This document shows, one piece after another, positions 53,296 to 62,300 of a DNA stretch of 64,000 nucleotides. The stretch spans positions 172,429-236,428 of the forward strand of contig JAXMBH010000008.1 in assembly GCA_046349975.1 (NCBI GenBank), in the 5' to 3' direction. Origin of the DNA: JABDGM01 sp046349975. Lineage in GTDB: Bacteria; Planctomycetota; Planctomycetia; Pirellulales; Lacipirellulaceae. The notes under the pieces were generated by a model. That model had not been told where the DNA came from. It did no database searches and was given only the letters and a program-made list of their open reading frames with translations. The stretch's first letter is position 1. The number at the start of each line of letters is the position of its first letter. Both the position numbers and the translations under genes were made by a program.

Positions 53296-53814
53296 ATGAA
53301 CTGGTTCCACGAAACGACTGCCGGTGCATTTATTGCCTATAACGCTACGGTCACCGCTGATGTTGAGCTGGGGCGCGAGTGCAGCGTGTGGTTCGGCGCG
53401 GTGGTTCGCGGCGATGTGGCCCGTGTGACGATCGGCGAGCGTGTGAACATTCAAGATGGGGCCGTCGTGCATTGCGACACGGGGTACGCGAACACGATCG
53501 AGGCGGATGTGACGATCGCTCACCGGGCGGTGGTGCATGGCGAGCGCGTGGGCCGCGGTTCGCTCATTGGCATTGGCGCGGTGCTATTGGGTCACACGCA
53601 AATTGGTGAAGAGTGTCTCATTGCCGCTGGCGCGGTCGTTCCGCCGGGCACCATTGTGCCGGACCACATGCTCGTCGTTGGCGTGCCGGGGAAGATTGTG
53701 CGTGCGGTGAATGAGAAAGAGCTTGAGTATATGCGCTGGCTGAGCGGGCGGTATGTCGAGCTGTTGCGCAAGTATCAGGCGGGTGAATTTGGGGAGCGGC
53801 CGAGTGGCTCTTGA
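53296..53814 (+). CDS. Gamma-class carbonic anhydrase family protein (left-handed beta-helix)
   Basis: 172 residues from the ATG at 53296; the frame is open from 53236. Hexapeptide repeats run through residues 15-130 ('ATVTADVELGRECSVWFGAVVRGDVARVTIGERVNIQDGAVVHC', 'VTIAHRAVVHG', 'LIGIGAVLLGHTQIGEECLIAAGAVVPPGTIVPDHMLVVGVPGKIVR'). The three metal-binding His positions of the gamma-CA/YrdA family fit 'VVHCD', 'IAHRAVVHG' and the closing turn; the C-terminal helix follows. Could hydrate CO2 or act as an assembly/acyl-transfer-like protein; activity is not predictable. Confidence 0.88.
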   Translation: MNWFHETTAGAFIAYNATVTADVELGRECSVWFGAVVRGDVARVTIGERVNIQDGAVVHCDTGYANTIEADVTIAHRAVVHGERVGRGSLIGIGAVLLGHTQIGEECLIAAGAVVPPGTIVPDHMLVVGVPGKIVRAVNEKELEYMRWLSGRYVELLRKYQAGEFGERPSGS

Positions 53815-53946
53815 GCGCGGCTACTGCAATGGTTGGCACGCCCTGAGGCTCAGCGAAGGCGTGGTCGATCGCGAGGTGATTCACCACGCCCTTTCCGGGC
53901 ATGCCACGTGTCGGGGTGTGCCGCGGTCGGTGTCTGAGCGCTGCTG

Positions 53947-55482
53947 TTATTCTTCAGGGTTGGCGGTGGGGGGTGGAAATGATTCGCGGCTGTCGCGGTC
54001 GCGCTCGGCATCCAGCGACACCGATCCGCCGACGGCGCGATTCAGTTCCGCCAGCCGGGCGTGATAGGCGGCTAGCGCCTGCTCCCGCTCTTCGTGCAGC
54101 GAAATGAGCTGTCGTTGCGCGTTGGCGAGTTCGAAGAATGTGACCTTGCTCACGTCGTAGTTGTCGCGGGCCGCTCGCACGTTCTGCTCGGCGGCCGGCA
54201 GCAGTCGGGCGTCGTACAGTTCGAGCAGCTTGCGGCTTTCCTCGAGTTCGTCGTAGGCGGAAGCGACTTCGTATTGCACGTCGAGCAGCAGCTGGTCGAG
54301 TTCGGCGCGTCGCTGGGCGACATTCGCTTGCGCTTCGCGGACGGCGGCGTTGAGCCGGCGCTGGTAGATCGGCATGTTCATGTTCACGCCGACGGCGGCC
54401 CGGAGCGGCTCTTCCTGCCACATTGCGTCGTAGCGGCCGAAGACGTCGACATCGGGATAGTAGTCTTTGCAGGCGAGGGTGACGGCCGCCAGCTGCTCGC
54501 GTACGCGGGCCCGCAGCGCGGCGACATCGGGCCGTTGGCTGGCGGCGCGTTGTTGCAGCGCGAGTTCGTCGAGCTGCGTGATGGGGACGGCCAGGTGTTG
54601 CGGCGGGGCGGGCAGCGGCGCGGTTGGGTCTTGCCGCAGCAGCGTGTTGATGCGCGCTCGGGTGACACGTTGCAAGCGGTCGAGCTCGATTTGACGTCGT
54701 TCCAGCCCGGCGAGTTCTACATCGGCCTGCAGTACATCTTGCTGCGTCACCTGGTTCGACTCGTACCGCGACTGTGCCGTGCTGCGAAACTGCCGCAGCA
54801 CGTCTAGGTTCTGTGAGTTAAGGTCCAGCTGCCGTTGTGCGAGGTAATAGTCGTAGTACGCAGCGAGCGTGATTTCTTCGAGCCGCAGTCGAGCGTTGGC
54901 CACGTCGAAGTATGCCGCGCTCGCGCCGGCTTGGGCACGGCGACCGCGCGCGGCCCGCTTGCCGAACCACGGGAACTTTTGTGAGCCTTGCAGCGTGTAG
55001 CCGGTGCTGAGTTCGTCGGAGCCGATCGAGCCCGGGGCGATCATGCCCATGAACATGGGGTCTTCGAGGGAGACTGCCTGGGGGTAGCGCTGCACGGCGG
55101 CGCGCCACGCGGCTGCGAGCGACTGCAGGTTCGGATTGCGGGCCACCACATTGGCGACTAATTCGTCGGCCGATAATTCCTCCGCGGAAGGTGCCTTGGT
55201 GGTATTGCTGGGTGCGTTTGCCGGCGCCGGAATGGTGGCATTCTCTGTCGGCGCCTGAGCCGCGGGCTCGCTGTACGAAACCTTGGCCACGGCGCTGGCA
55301 GTCGGCGCAATTTCATGTGGCTGTTGTACGGCCTGCGGGATTTCGAGTTGCGAAATCGCTTGCGTGCCGCCGGCTGAAATGTGCCCACCATGTGTCGGCA
55401 GCCATGCTGGCAACGCGTGGCAGCCGCTGCTGGCGACCAGCGCGAGAATCGCACACCATCGTGATGTTCGGGCGATCGACAT
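53947..55482 (-). CDS. TolC-family outer-membrane efflux lipoprotein
   Basis: 511 residues. The signal peptide ends in a lipobox, 'ILALVASSGC', with Cys21 as the lipid-attached residue. After a ~90-residue linker come two OEP repeats with long coiled-coil helices: 'ELVANVVARNPNLQSLAAAWRAAVQRYPQAVSLEDPMF', 'TLQGSQKFPWFGKRAARGRRAQAGASAAYFDVANARLRLEEITLAAYYDYYLA' and, in the second half, 'YDELEESRKLLELYDARLLPAAEQNVRAARDNYDVSKVTFFELANAQRQLISL'. It is the outer channel of a tripartite pump and stands back to back with the metal-efflux genes, so it very likely serves the CusBA-like pump; it could also serve the MdtABC-like pump. Confidence 0.9.
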   Translation of the reverse strand: MSIARTSRWCAILALVASSGCHALPAWLPTHGGHISAGGTQAISQLEIPQAVQQPHEIAPTASAVAKVSYSEPAAQAPTENATIPAPANAPSNTTKAPSAEELSADELVANVVARNPNLQSLAAAWRAAVQRYPQAVSLEDPMFMGMIAPGSIGSDELSTGYTLQGSQKFPWFGKRAARGRRAQAGASAAYFDVANARLRLEEITLAAYYDYYLAQRQLDLNSQNLDVLRQFRSTAQSRYESNQVTQQDVLQADVELAGLERRQIELDRLQRVTRARINTLLRQDPTAPLPAPPQHLAVPITQLDELALQQRAASQRPDVAALRARVREQLAAVTLACKDYYPDVDVFGRYDAMWQEEPLRAAVGVNMNMPIYQRRLNAAVREAQANVAQRRAELDQLLLDVQYEVASAYDELEESRKLLELYDARLLPAAEQNVRAARDNYDVSKVTFFELANAQRQLISLHEEREQALAAYHARLAELNRAVGGSVSLDAERDRDSRESFPPPTANPEE

Positions 55483-55827
55483 GGAACTTTAGGGCGGGTG
55501 CGATTGTGGGGAACGCGGTGTGAGCCGCGTTGCGCTATAGGGGGCTTCATCGGAACAATCGACATAGCCGCGCTGGTCCTGCCAGTACTCGCGGCACGGC
55601 CGGCAGCAAGTCCGCGACCCCAAACGGCCACCCAGATTGCGCAATTTGCCGGGCGCGAACAGTCCGCCGCATAAACCGTCGCTGGATGCGCCAGAATCTC
55701 GCTGTCAGAGGGAAAACGACTGGATTTTTGCGAATTCGGCAACAGGGCAAAGCCGTGCGGGCCGTGAATCGAGTTTGACCCAAGCAGAGAAAAACGCGTA
55801 AGATTGAGGTAGGACAAGCCCACCCAA
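55483..55827. other. Divergent intergenic region of the metal-efflux locus
   Basis: About 345 bp between the TolC-like gene (minus) and the Cys-rich gene (plus), without a supported gene. It should contain promoters for both directions; one plausible sigma-70 type promoter is given separately. Confidence 0.5.
55775..55804 (+). promoter_or_regulatory. Possible sigma-70 promoter of the metal-efflux genes
   Basis: TTGACC (55775-55780), 18 bp, TAAGAT (55799-55804), about 24 bp before the Cys-rich gene. Matches are four to five of six per box; not proven. Confidence 0.35.
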
Positions 55828-56355
55828 ATGTTCGGATTTCATTCAACCCGAGCCATCCGGCGGCGATGCCATCAGGCGATCGTCTGGGCGATGGTGCCGC
55901 TGGCAGTGTTCAATGGCCGCACGCTCGTGGCCTGCGGGTGCACCGGCCAATTCTCTTCAGTCTGCCACTGCCAGGCGTCCGGCGCTGGCCAGGTTAATGC
56001 ACAGGCGAAAGCCGCAACGTGCGCGAAATGCGCGGCCCACGCCGCGACGGCGGGCGCAAGATCGACGAGGCCGCACAGTTGCTGCATGTTGCGTCCGACG
56101 GCGGCCGGCAATGACAAGGCAGACGCCGCTCGTCACGTTGTTGGCCACCATTGCCGCAGTGTGGCAACGTACGAAGTGATTCCCGGCACTACGGTTTCGT
56201 CGCACGCTGATGACCAGCTTACGGCTGCCGATTCTCTCGCGATCGCGTCCGTGCAGCCCCGCGTGTTTGACCAAGATCGAACCGCAGCCTTACCGAGCCC
56301 CGAGGCGCACCCGCCCGACGACCTTGTCGTCGTATTGCATCGGCTCGTCATTTGA
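55828..56355 (+). CDS. Cysteine- and histidine-rich exported small protein
   Basis: 175 residues. A hydrophobic N-terminus ('AIVWAMVPLAVFNGRTLVA') may be a signal peptide or anchor. The next 100 residues carry CGC, CHC, CAKC, SCC and several His, many in pairs ('CGCTGQFSSVCHCQ', 'ATCAKCAAH', 'HSCCMLR'), a pattern suited to metal binding but without a known domain. It is the first gene of the plus-strand metal-efflux block and may be a periplasmic metal trap or chaperone; this is inference. The C-terminal 50 residues are ordinary and end in 'DDLVVVLHRLVI'. Confidence 0.55.
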   Translation: MFGFHSTRAIRRRCHQAIVWAMVPLAVFNGRTLVACGCTGQFSSVCHCQASGAGQVNAQAKAATCAKCAAHAATAGARSTRPHSCCMLRPTAAGNDKADAARHVVGHHCRSVATYEVIPGTTVSSHADDQLTAADSLAIASVQPRVFDQDRTAALPSPEAHPPDDLVVVLHRLVI

Positions 56356-56486
56356 TTTTCTACGGCCAACGTCATTGGCCGACGCCATCGTTGCGTTGAC
56401 GCGCGCTGATATAAGAGCTTTCGGCGCGCATGCGATTAGCTCGTAAGAATCTTAACGTCCCCCCATCAAATTCGGAGAACCCTTCC

Positions 56487-56864
56487 ATGTTGCGCATCAT
56501 TCTGGCAGCTACAGCAATCGTCGCCGCGGTGGCGTCGTTCGCGATGGTCGGCTGCGACAAACCGAAATCGACCGCGCCAGCCGCACCTGCTGCGGCAGCA
56601 ACCGACAAACCGGCTGCTTCAGAAACCACGACAGACGCAGCGCCGGATCCGAAAATCGCCGCCGCGCTGGCGACATTGAGCGCCGCAGACCGGGCACTCG
56701 CCGAAAAGCAAAAGATCTGCCCGGTGAGCGGCGAACCGCTGGGCGTGATGGGCACGCCGAAGAAGCTGGATGTGAAAGGCCAGGCGGTATTCATTTGCTG
56801 CGAAGGTTGTGAAGAGAAACTGCTCGCGAATCCGGATGAGTATCTTGCCAAGCTCAACAAGTAG
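56487..56864 (+). CDS. Metal-binding lipoprotein with C-terminal TRASH/YHS-like module
   Basis: 125 residues from the ATG at 56487 (frame open from 56430). A lipoprotein signal ('AATAIVAAVASFAMVGC', Cys23) is followed by an Ala/Pro/Thr-rich linker and, in residues ~50-125, a module 'ALATLSAADRALAEKQKICPVSGEPLGVMG', 'GQAVFICCEGCEEKLLANPDEYL'. The Cys cluster (CPVSG, CCxxC) is typical of heavy-metal-binding YHS/TRASH-type domains. The same module, with partly changed Cys, ends the CusB-like adaptor encoded next. A periplasmic metal donor for the pump is the likely role. Confidence 0.85.
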   Translation: MLRIILAATAIVAAVASFAMVGCDKPKSTAPAAPAAAATDKPAASETTTDAAPDPKIAAALATLSAADRALAEKQKICPVSGEPLGVMGTPKKLDVKGQAVFICCEGCEEKLLANPDEYLAKLNK

Positions 56865-56915
56865 TCGAGGACTAACTCACATAATCGTGCAGTTGCATTA
56901 ATAAAAAGTCTGGTC

Positions 56916-57007
56916 CCCTCCCCTTCGACGGGGAGGGTTAGGGAGGGGTGAGGCCGCGAGCTTTGGCGGTGCTGCCCCCCCCCAACCCTCCCCCCGAAGG
57001 GGGAGGG
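56916..57007. repeat. GC-rich palindromic repeat pair
   Basis: Two hairpins, CCCTCCCC/GGGGAGGG (56916-56937) and CCCTCCCCC/GGGGGAGGG (56986-57007), which are also inverted copies of each other, giving a ~92-bp palindrome just before the adaptor gene. REP-like; an effect on transcript stability is possible. Confidence 0.65.
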
Positions 57008-57067
57008 AGCCAGAAACCTTCAGAAAATGCAAACATCGCCGCGAGTTGCGTTAGCACCCTCCCTCAT

Positions 57068-58894
57068 ATGGACTCGTCCATGAACACCGAACACACCCAC
57101 AACCCGATCCCTCACTTCGACGACGCGCCCGCCGATCTCGACGAAGGCGGTCTCCGCGCCCCGCCCGATCTCCATGGCCTCGCGAAAGCCTGGTGGTGGT
57201 TTCACTTCCTCATTCTAGTGAAGCTCGCGCGGCTGCGTTTCATCGGGATCCTGATCGTCATTGGCGTCATCATCACGCAGTGGGATACGCTCACCGCGTA
57301 CTACGAACGCTGGACGCGGCCGGTGGGTCAAGCCGCGGCGGTCGAATCGGGCATCGAATACTTCTGCCCCATGCACCCGACGATCGTGCGCAGCGACCCG
57401 AACGAAAAATGCCCAATCTGTTTCATGCCACTATCGAAGCGCCAGCAGGGTGAGAAGGACTCGAAGCCGCTCCCGGCGGGCAGCGTGAACCGCGTGCAGC
57501 TGTCGCCGTACCGCGTGGCGCTGGCGAACGTGGCGACCTGGCCGGTCGATTACCAGGAACTCACGAAGAACATCAACGCCGTCGGCTTTGTTGAATTCGA
57601 TGAACGCAAGCAGCGGACGGTTTCGGCGCGCGTTGCCGGGCGGATCGACAAGCTGTTTGCGAACGAAACCGGCCAGATGGTACATGAAGGCGACCCGCTT
57701 GCGCAGCTCTACAGCCCCGACCTGTTGGTGACGGTGCAGAACATGCTCGATGCGAAGCGCGGCGGCAATCAGAACTTACTCGCGAGTGCTCGCGCCCGCC
57801 TGAAGCTGCTCGGCATCGACGACACGCAGCTCGACGAAATCCTGGCGTCGAACCAGGCCGACACCCGCATTAAGATTTCCTCGCCGATCAGCGGCCACGT
57901 CATTAACAAGTATGTCCGCGAAGGGCAGTACGTCGCGGAGGGGAGCGCGCTCTACGATGTGGCCGATCTGTCGACCGTGTGGATCCAGGCTCAAATCTAC
58001 GAAGACGACCTCGCGTTCCTCCCGGCCCAACTGCAACGCGAGGGGCAATCGCATGCGATGCCGAGCCTCGAAGTGAGCGGTACGACGCGGGCCTTCCCCA
58101 ATGAAGTCTTCCATGGCAAGCTCGCGCTCGTTTATCCGCACATCGATCAGCAAACGCGGACGGTGACCGTGCGATTTGAACTCGACAATCCAGATCACAA
58201 ACTTCTCCCCGGCAGCACCGCGACGATCACGCTGAAAGTGCGGCCGGCGGATGTGCGCTCGCTCGCGGATGCGATCACCGATTCGACCGCGCAGGCGGCG
58301 CTCAAAGAAGGCCGCGTGCTGGCTGTGCCGGAAGTTTCGGTGATCGACACGGGCAGCCAGAAGATCGTCTATCGCCAAACGCGGCCGGGCGTTTACGAAG
58401 GCCGCAGGATGACGCTCGGCCCGCGGATGACGGCCGCCGACGGCAACCTGTTCTACCCCGTGCTGGCCGGCCTCAAGCGGGGCGACCTGGTGGTCACGAG
58501 CGGCTCGTTCCTGGTCGATGCCGAAACGCGGCTCAATCCGGCGGCCGGGTCGATCTACTTCGGCGGCAGCGGCGGCGGTGCGAAGGAAGCGGGCGTGATC
58601 CGACCATCGACGCCCGATGATCCCGACGCGAAAGTCATCGAGGCACTCGCCAAGCTCTCGCCCGAGGATCGCCAACTCGCCGAGGAGCAGCGGTATTGTG
58701 CGATCTTGCCGAACAGCCGGCTCGGTGCGATGGGCCCGCCGATCAAGCTCGTGGTCGACGGCCAACCGGTCTTCGTCTGCTGCAACAGCTGCCGCGACGA
58801 AGCGCTGGCGAATCCGCAGCAAACACTTGAAAACGTAAAGAAACTGAAAGCGGGCGAAGAGATCGTCAAACCTAGTAGCTACCAGCCGCGCTGA
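57068..58894 (+). CDS. CusB-like heavy-metal RND adaptor with two metal-binding modules
   Basis: 608 residues from the ATG at 57068 (frame open from 56948, but upstream is palindromic repeat). A membrane anchor ('FIGILIVIGVIITQW') precedes an HMBD-type site, 'YFCPMHPTIVRSDPNEKCPICFMPL' (residues ~98-122), then the adaptor core: 'QRTVSARVAGRIDKLFANETGQMVHEGDPLAQLYSPDL', 'KISSPISGHVINKYVREGQYVAEGSALYDVADLSTVWIQAQIYE', 'VTVRFELDNPDHKLLPGSTATITL'. After residue ~525 an added module ('IEALAKLSPEDRQLAEEQRYCAIL', 'GQPVFVCCNSCRDEALANP') copies the lipoprotein's C-terminus. It should bridge the CusA-like pump and the TolC-like channel and hand over Cu, Ag or a related ion. Confidence 0.92.
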   Translation: MDSSMNTEHTHNPIPHFDDAPADLDEGGLRAPPDLHGLAKAWWWFHFLILVKLARLRFIGILIVIGVIITQWDTLTAYYERWTRPVGQAAAVESGIEYFCPMHPTIVRSDPNEKCPICFMPLSKRQQGEKDSKPLPAGSVNRVQLSPYRVALANVATWPVDYQELTKNINAVGFVEFDERKQRTVSARVAGRIDKLFANETGQMVHEGDPLAQLYSPDLLVTVQNMLDAKRGGNQNLLASARARLKLLGIDDTQLDEILASNQADTRIKISSPISGHVINKYVREGQYVAEGSALYDVADLSTVWIQAQIYEDDLAFLPAQLQREGQSHAMPSLEVSGTTRAFPNEVFHGKLALVYPHIDQQTRTVTVRFELDNPDHKLLPGSTATITLKVRPADVRSLADAITDSTAQAALKEGRVLAVPEVSVIDTGSQKIVYRQTRPGVYEGRRMTLGPRMTAADGNLFYPVLAGLKRGDLVVTSGSFLVDAETRLNPAAGSIYFGGSGGGAKEAGVIRPSTPDDPDAKVIEALAKLSPEDRQLAEEQRYCAILPNSRLGAMGPPIKLVVDGQPVFVCCNSCRDEALANPQQTLENVKKLKAGEEIVKPSSYQPR

Positions 58895-58919
58895 TGGCAT
58901 GTTTTGGAAAAGCAGTGAG

Positions 58920-59042
58920 TCCGCAGATGACGCAGATGTTCGCAGATGAAAACAAGAGATGCACATACGTCGTCCACCTCGCTAATGGAAAGGCAATTAC
59001 ATTTGCATTTTGTCATCTGCGTTTATCTGCGTCATCTGCGGA
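58920..59042. repeat. Palindromic repeat unit 1 (CCGCAGATGACGCAGAT family)
   Basis: Begins TCCGCAGATGACGCAGAT and ends with its inverted form (ATCTGCGTCATCTGCGGA), 123 bp in all, with a less conserved centre. Foldable into a long hairpin. Confidence 0.75.
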
Positions 59043-59129
59043 CAAAAGCAAATAAATACAGCACGCAACGATTGGTGGTGCGAGTTTCGGAGAGACTCGG
59101 CTACATCACGCGATTTAATATGAGAACAG

Positions 59130-59257
59130 TCCGCAGATGACGCAGATGCTCGCAGATGAAAAACAAGAAATACGTATGTGTTCACCGCGTCTCCGATGGA
59201 TTGGAATCATTTGCAATTGGTTTTTCTTCATCTGCGTTTATCTGCGCCATCTGCGGA
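59130..59257. repeat. Palindromic repeat unit 2
   Basis: Same arms as unit 1 with one change (ATCTGCGCCATCTGCGGA on the right); 128 bp. The centre shares words with unit 1, so both derive from one element. Confidence 0.75.
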
Positions 59258-59315
59258 CTAAAAAACCGGTCTGCCTACAAACGATCAACCGTCGCGATGA
59301 AATAGGCCCCGCTCC

Positions 59316-62300
59316 ATGATCGAACGCATTATTGAACTCTCGATTCGCAACCGCTTTCTGGTGCTGATCGTCGCGGCTGCGCTCACGGTGGTCGCGATCT
59401 ATGCCACGCTCAATACGCCGGTCGACGCCATACCCGACCTGAGCGAGAACCAGGTCATCGTCTTCACCGATTGGATGGGCCGCAGCCCGCGCGAGATCGA
59501 GGATCAGATCACCTACCCGCTTTCGCGCAAGCTGCAGGGCCTTGCTGGCGTGAAGGCGGTGCGGTCGTCGAGCGAGTTCAATTTCTCGATGATCACGATT
59601 ATCTTTGGCGACGACATCGACTTCTACTTTGCCCGCCAGCGCGTGACCGAACGGCTCGACCAGGCCGCGACGTTCCTGCCGCCCGGTGCCGTGCCCTACC
59701 TCGCTCCCGACGCCACCGCGCTCGGCCAAATTTACTGGTACACGGTCGAGACCAGCCCCGAACACCCGATCGACCCGGGCCGGCTGTGGGCGCTCAATAA
59801 GTTTTACATTGCCCCGCAACTCAATTCGGCCGCGGGCGTGGCGGATGTCGCCGTTGTTGGCGGCACGCCGCTGGAATACCAGATCGACGTCCGCCCCGAA
59901 GACCTGCGCGCGTACGGCATCACGATTGGCGAGGTCTTCGCCGCCGTGTCGAAGAGCAACATGCCGGCCGGCGGCGGCGTCGTGCAGAAGAACAACGCCG
60001 AGTACATCGTCCGCGGCGTCGGCTGGATCACAGACAAATATGACATCGAAGATACCGTCGTCAAGGAAGTCAACGGCACACCGATTTACATCAAGACCAT
60101 CGCCACGGTGCAACTCGGCACGCAATTTCGCCGCAGCGTGTTCGAAAAAGACGGCAACGAAGTGACCGGCGGCGCGGTGCTGATGCGGCATGGCGAAAAC
60201 CCGCTCGCCGTCACCGAGCGCGTGAAGCAGAAGATCCAAGAGCTGCAACCGGGGCTGCCCGAGGGCGTTCACATCGTCGCGGCGTACGACCGCACGCGGC
60301 TCATTCACGGGGCCATTCACACGCTTACCGAAGTGATGATGCATGAAATGATCATCGCGTCGCTCGCGATCCTGCTGATTCTCATGCACTTCCGCAGCGT
60401 GTTCGTGATTTGCGTCACGCTGCCGCTCGCGGTGCTGTTTTCGTTCCTGTTGATGTGGCTCTTGCGCACGCTCCGCATCATCGATATCCAAGCCAACATC
60501 ATGTCGCTCGCCGGCATCACGATCTCGATCGGTATCCTCGTCGATCAGGCGATCGTGATGACGGAAAACGCCACGCACGCGCTCAAGCAGCATTTCGGGG
60601 ACCGCAAAGTCAGCGGCGACATCCGCGAACTGGTGATCGAACCGTGCCGCACCGTGGGCCGGCCGATTTTCTTCTCGGTGATGATCATGCTGCTGTCGTT
60701 CATCCCAGTGTTCATGCTCAGTGGCCGCGAAGGCAAGCTCTTCCATCCGCTCGCGTTCACCAAGAGCTTCGCGATGATCGGCGTGGCGATTATTTCGATT
60801 ACGCTCGTGCCGGCGCTGATTCCCACGTTCATCAAAGGCCGCATTCGCAGCGAAGAAGAGAACTGGATCGTTCGCAGTTTCATCAACATCTATAAACCGA
60901 TGCTCACGTGGGCGCTGCCGCGGCGGAATTTGGTGATGTGGCTGTTCGCCGTGCTGCTCGTGCTGGCGGCCGGCATGTTCCCGCTGCAAGCCGTGTTCGG
61001 CCAAGGAGCTTCGATCACCGCGTGGCGATCAACGTTCGTACTCGTGTTCGCCTTGGTCACCGGCGTCACGGTGATCTTCACGCGCGGTTTACACTGGCAA
61101 GCTCTCTCGCTCGCCACGCTCACCCTCCTCGGGCTGTGGGCCTATCACTTCCCAAAAATTGGCGTCGCGTTCATGCCGGCGCTCGATGAAGGGGCGACGC
61201 TCGATATGCCCGTCACGGTTCCGCGGGCGAGTGTGACGCAAACCGCTGACGACCTCAAAGCCCGCGACGCGCTCCTCCGCGGCTTTCCCGAAGTCGAAAG
61301 CGTCATCGGCAAATCTGGCCGGGCCGATACGCCGACCGACCCCGCTCCGCTCGACATGGTCGAAACGTTCGTCAATTATCGCCCGAAAGAATTGTGGCCC
61401 AAGCGAGTCCTCCGCTACTCCGATGCCGAACAACAAACCCGCGCCGTGCTCGCGGCGCTCATCGAACGTGGCTATGTCGATAAGCCGCAAGAAGCGACCG
61501 ACGAAAACAGCCTCATTGCCGACGCCGGGCAGCACGCCCTGCAGCGCTACGATGAAACCATGCGCGAACTCGCGTTAGGTAAATACCAGGAGTTCGAACG
61601 ATCGCTAGCTCCCGCGCTCACTCGCTTGGCCGTCGATTTCGTCATCGAGCAAATCGAACAAAACGGCCAACTCGTCTGGCTGAAACAGGCCGACCGTCAA
61701 GCAGAGATCGAGCGACTCACGACGGAGTTGACGCCCAAGTACGGCCGCTGGCTCGTTGAAGCACCCGCTCTCGAAGACGCCACGCAACTCGCGCAGGACG
61801 TTGCCAATCAGCTCGCCAAACGCGGCGCGATCACAGACGCCGCCACCGCGCTCGAACTGCGCCAATCCTCCGCCGCCGAACTGGCGAGTGGTGTCCAGGA
61901 ACTCATTGGCGGTGAGCGCAAAACACTCGCCGGCGAGCTGTTCCGCGCGCTCGATGGCGAGCGCACCAAGCGCTGGCGCGAACAGGTTCACAGCATCGAC
62001 TACGAGCTGTTCGACCGCGGCACCGAAATCTTCACCTGGTATGCCCTCGAAGAAGTCGCCAAGGCCGCTCAAACCGCCGGCCTCACCGCCCGCGCACCGC
62101 ACGGTAAGCAGACGACAAAATTCGCAGAGCAAGCCGTCGAGTCGCAACTTGGCCGCAAGGTCGATGCCGCGGCACTCACACCGTTCGTCGCGCTTCGCGC
62201 AGAACTTGAAAAGCCGTTTCAGAAATCCGTGTTCCTCTGGCCACGCCAAACCGGCCCGAAGGGCGACCTCGTTGATGATGAGATGGGCCGCGTCCTCCAA

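Larger units (their letters stand above)
58895..59315. other. Intergenic region holding two palindromic repeat units
   Basis: About 420 bp between the adaptor and pump genes. It is mostly taken up by repeat units at 58920-59042 and 59130-59257; small open frames here only translate the repeats. Confidence 0.6.

Noticed and set aside
58920..59257. CRISPR-like array
   Set aside because: Repeats are inverted pairs forming hairpins, not regularly spaced direct repeats, and no cas genes are present.
58946..59315. Small frames between adaptor and pump
   Set aside because: They only translate the palindromic units (text like 'VICVYLRHLRT').
59238..61004. 588-codon open frame on the minus strand
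   Set aside because: Complement of the CusA-like gene; low-complexity His/Asp/Arg text typical of antisense frames in GC-rich DNA.
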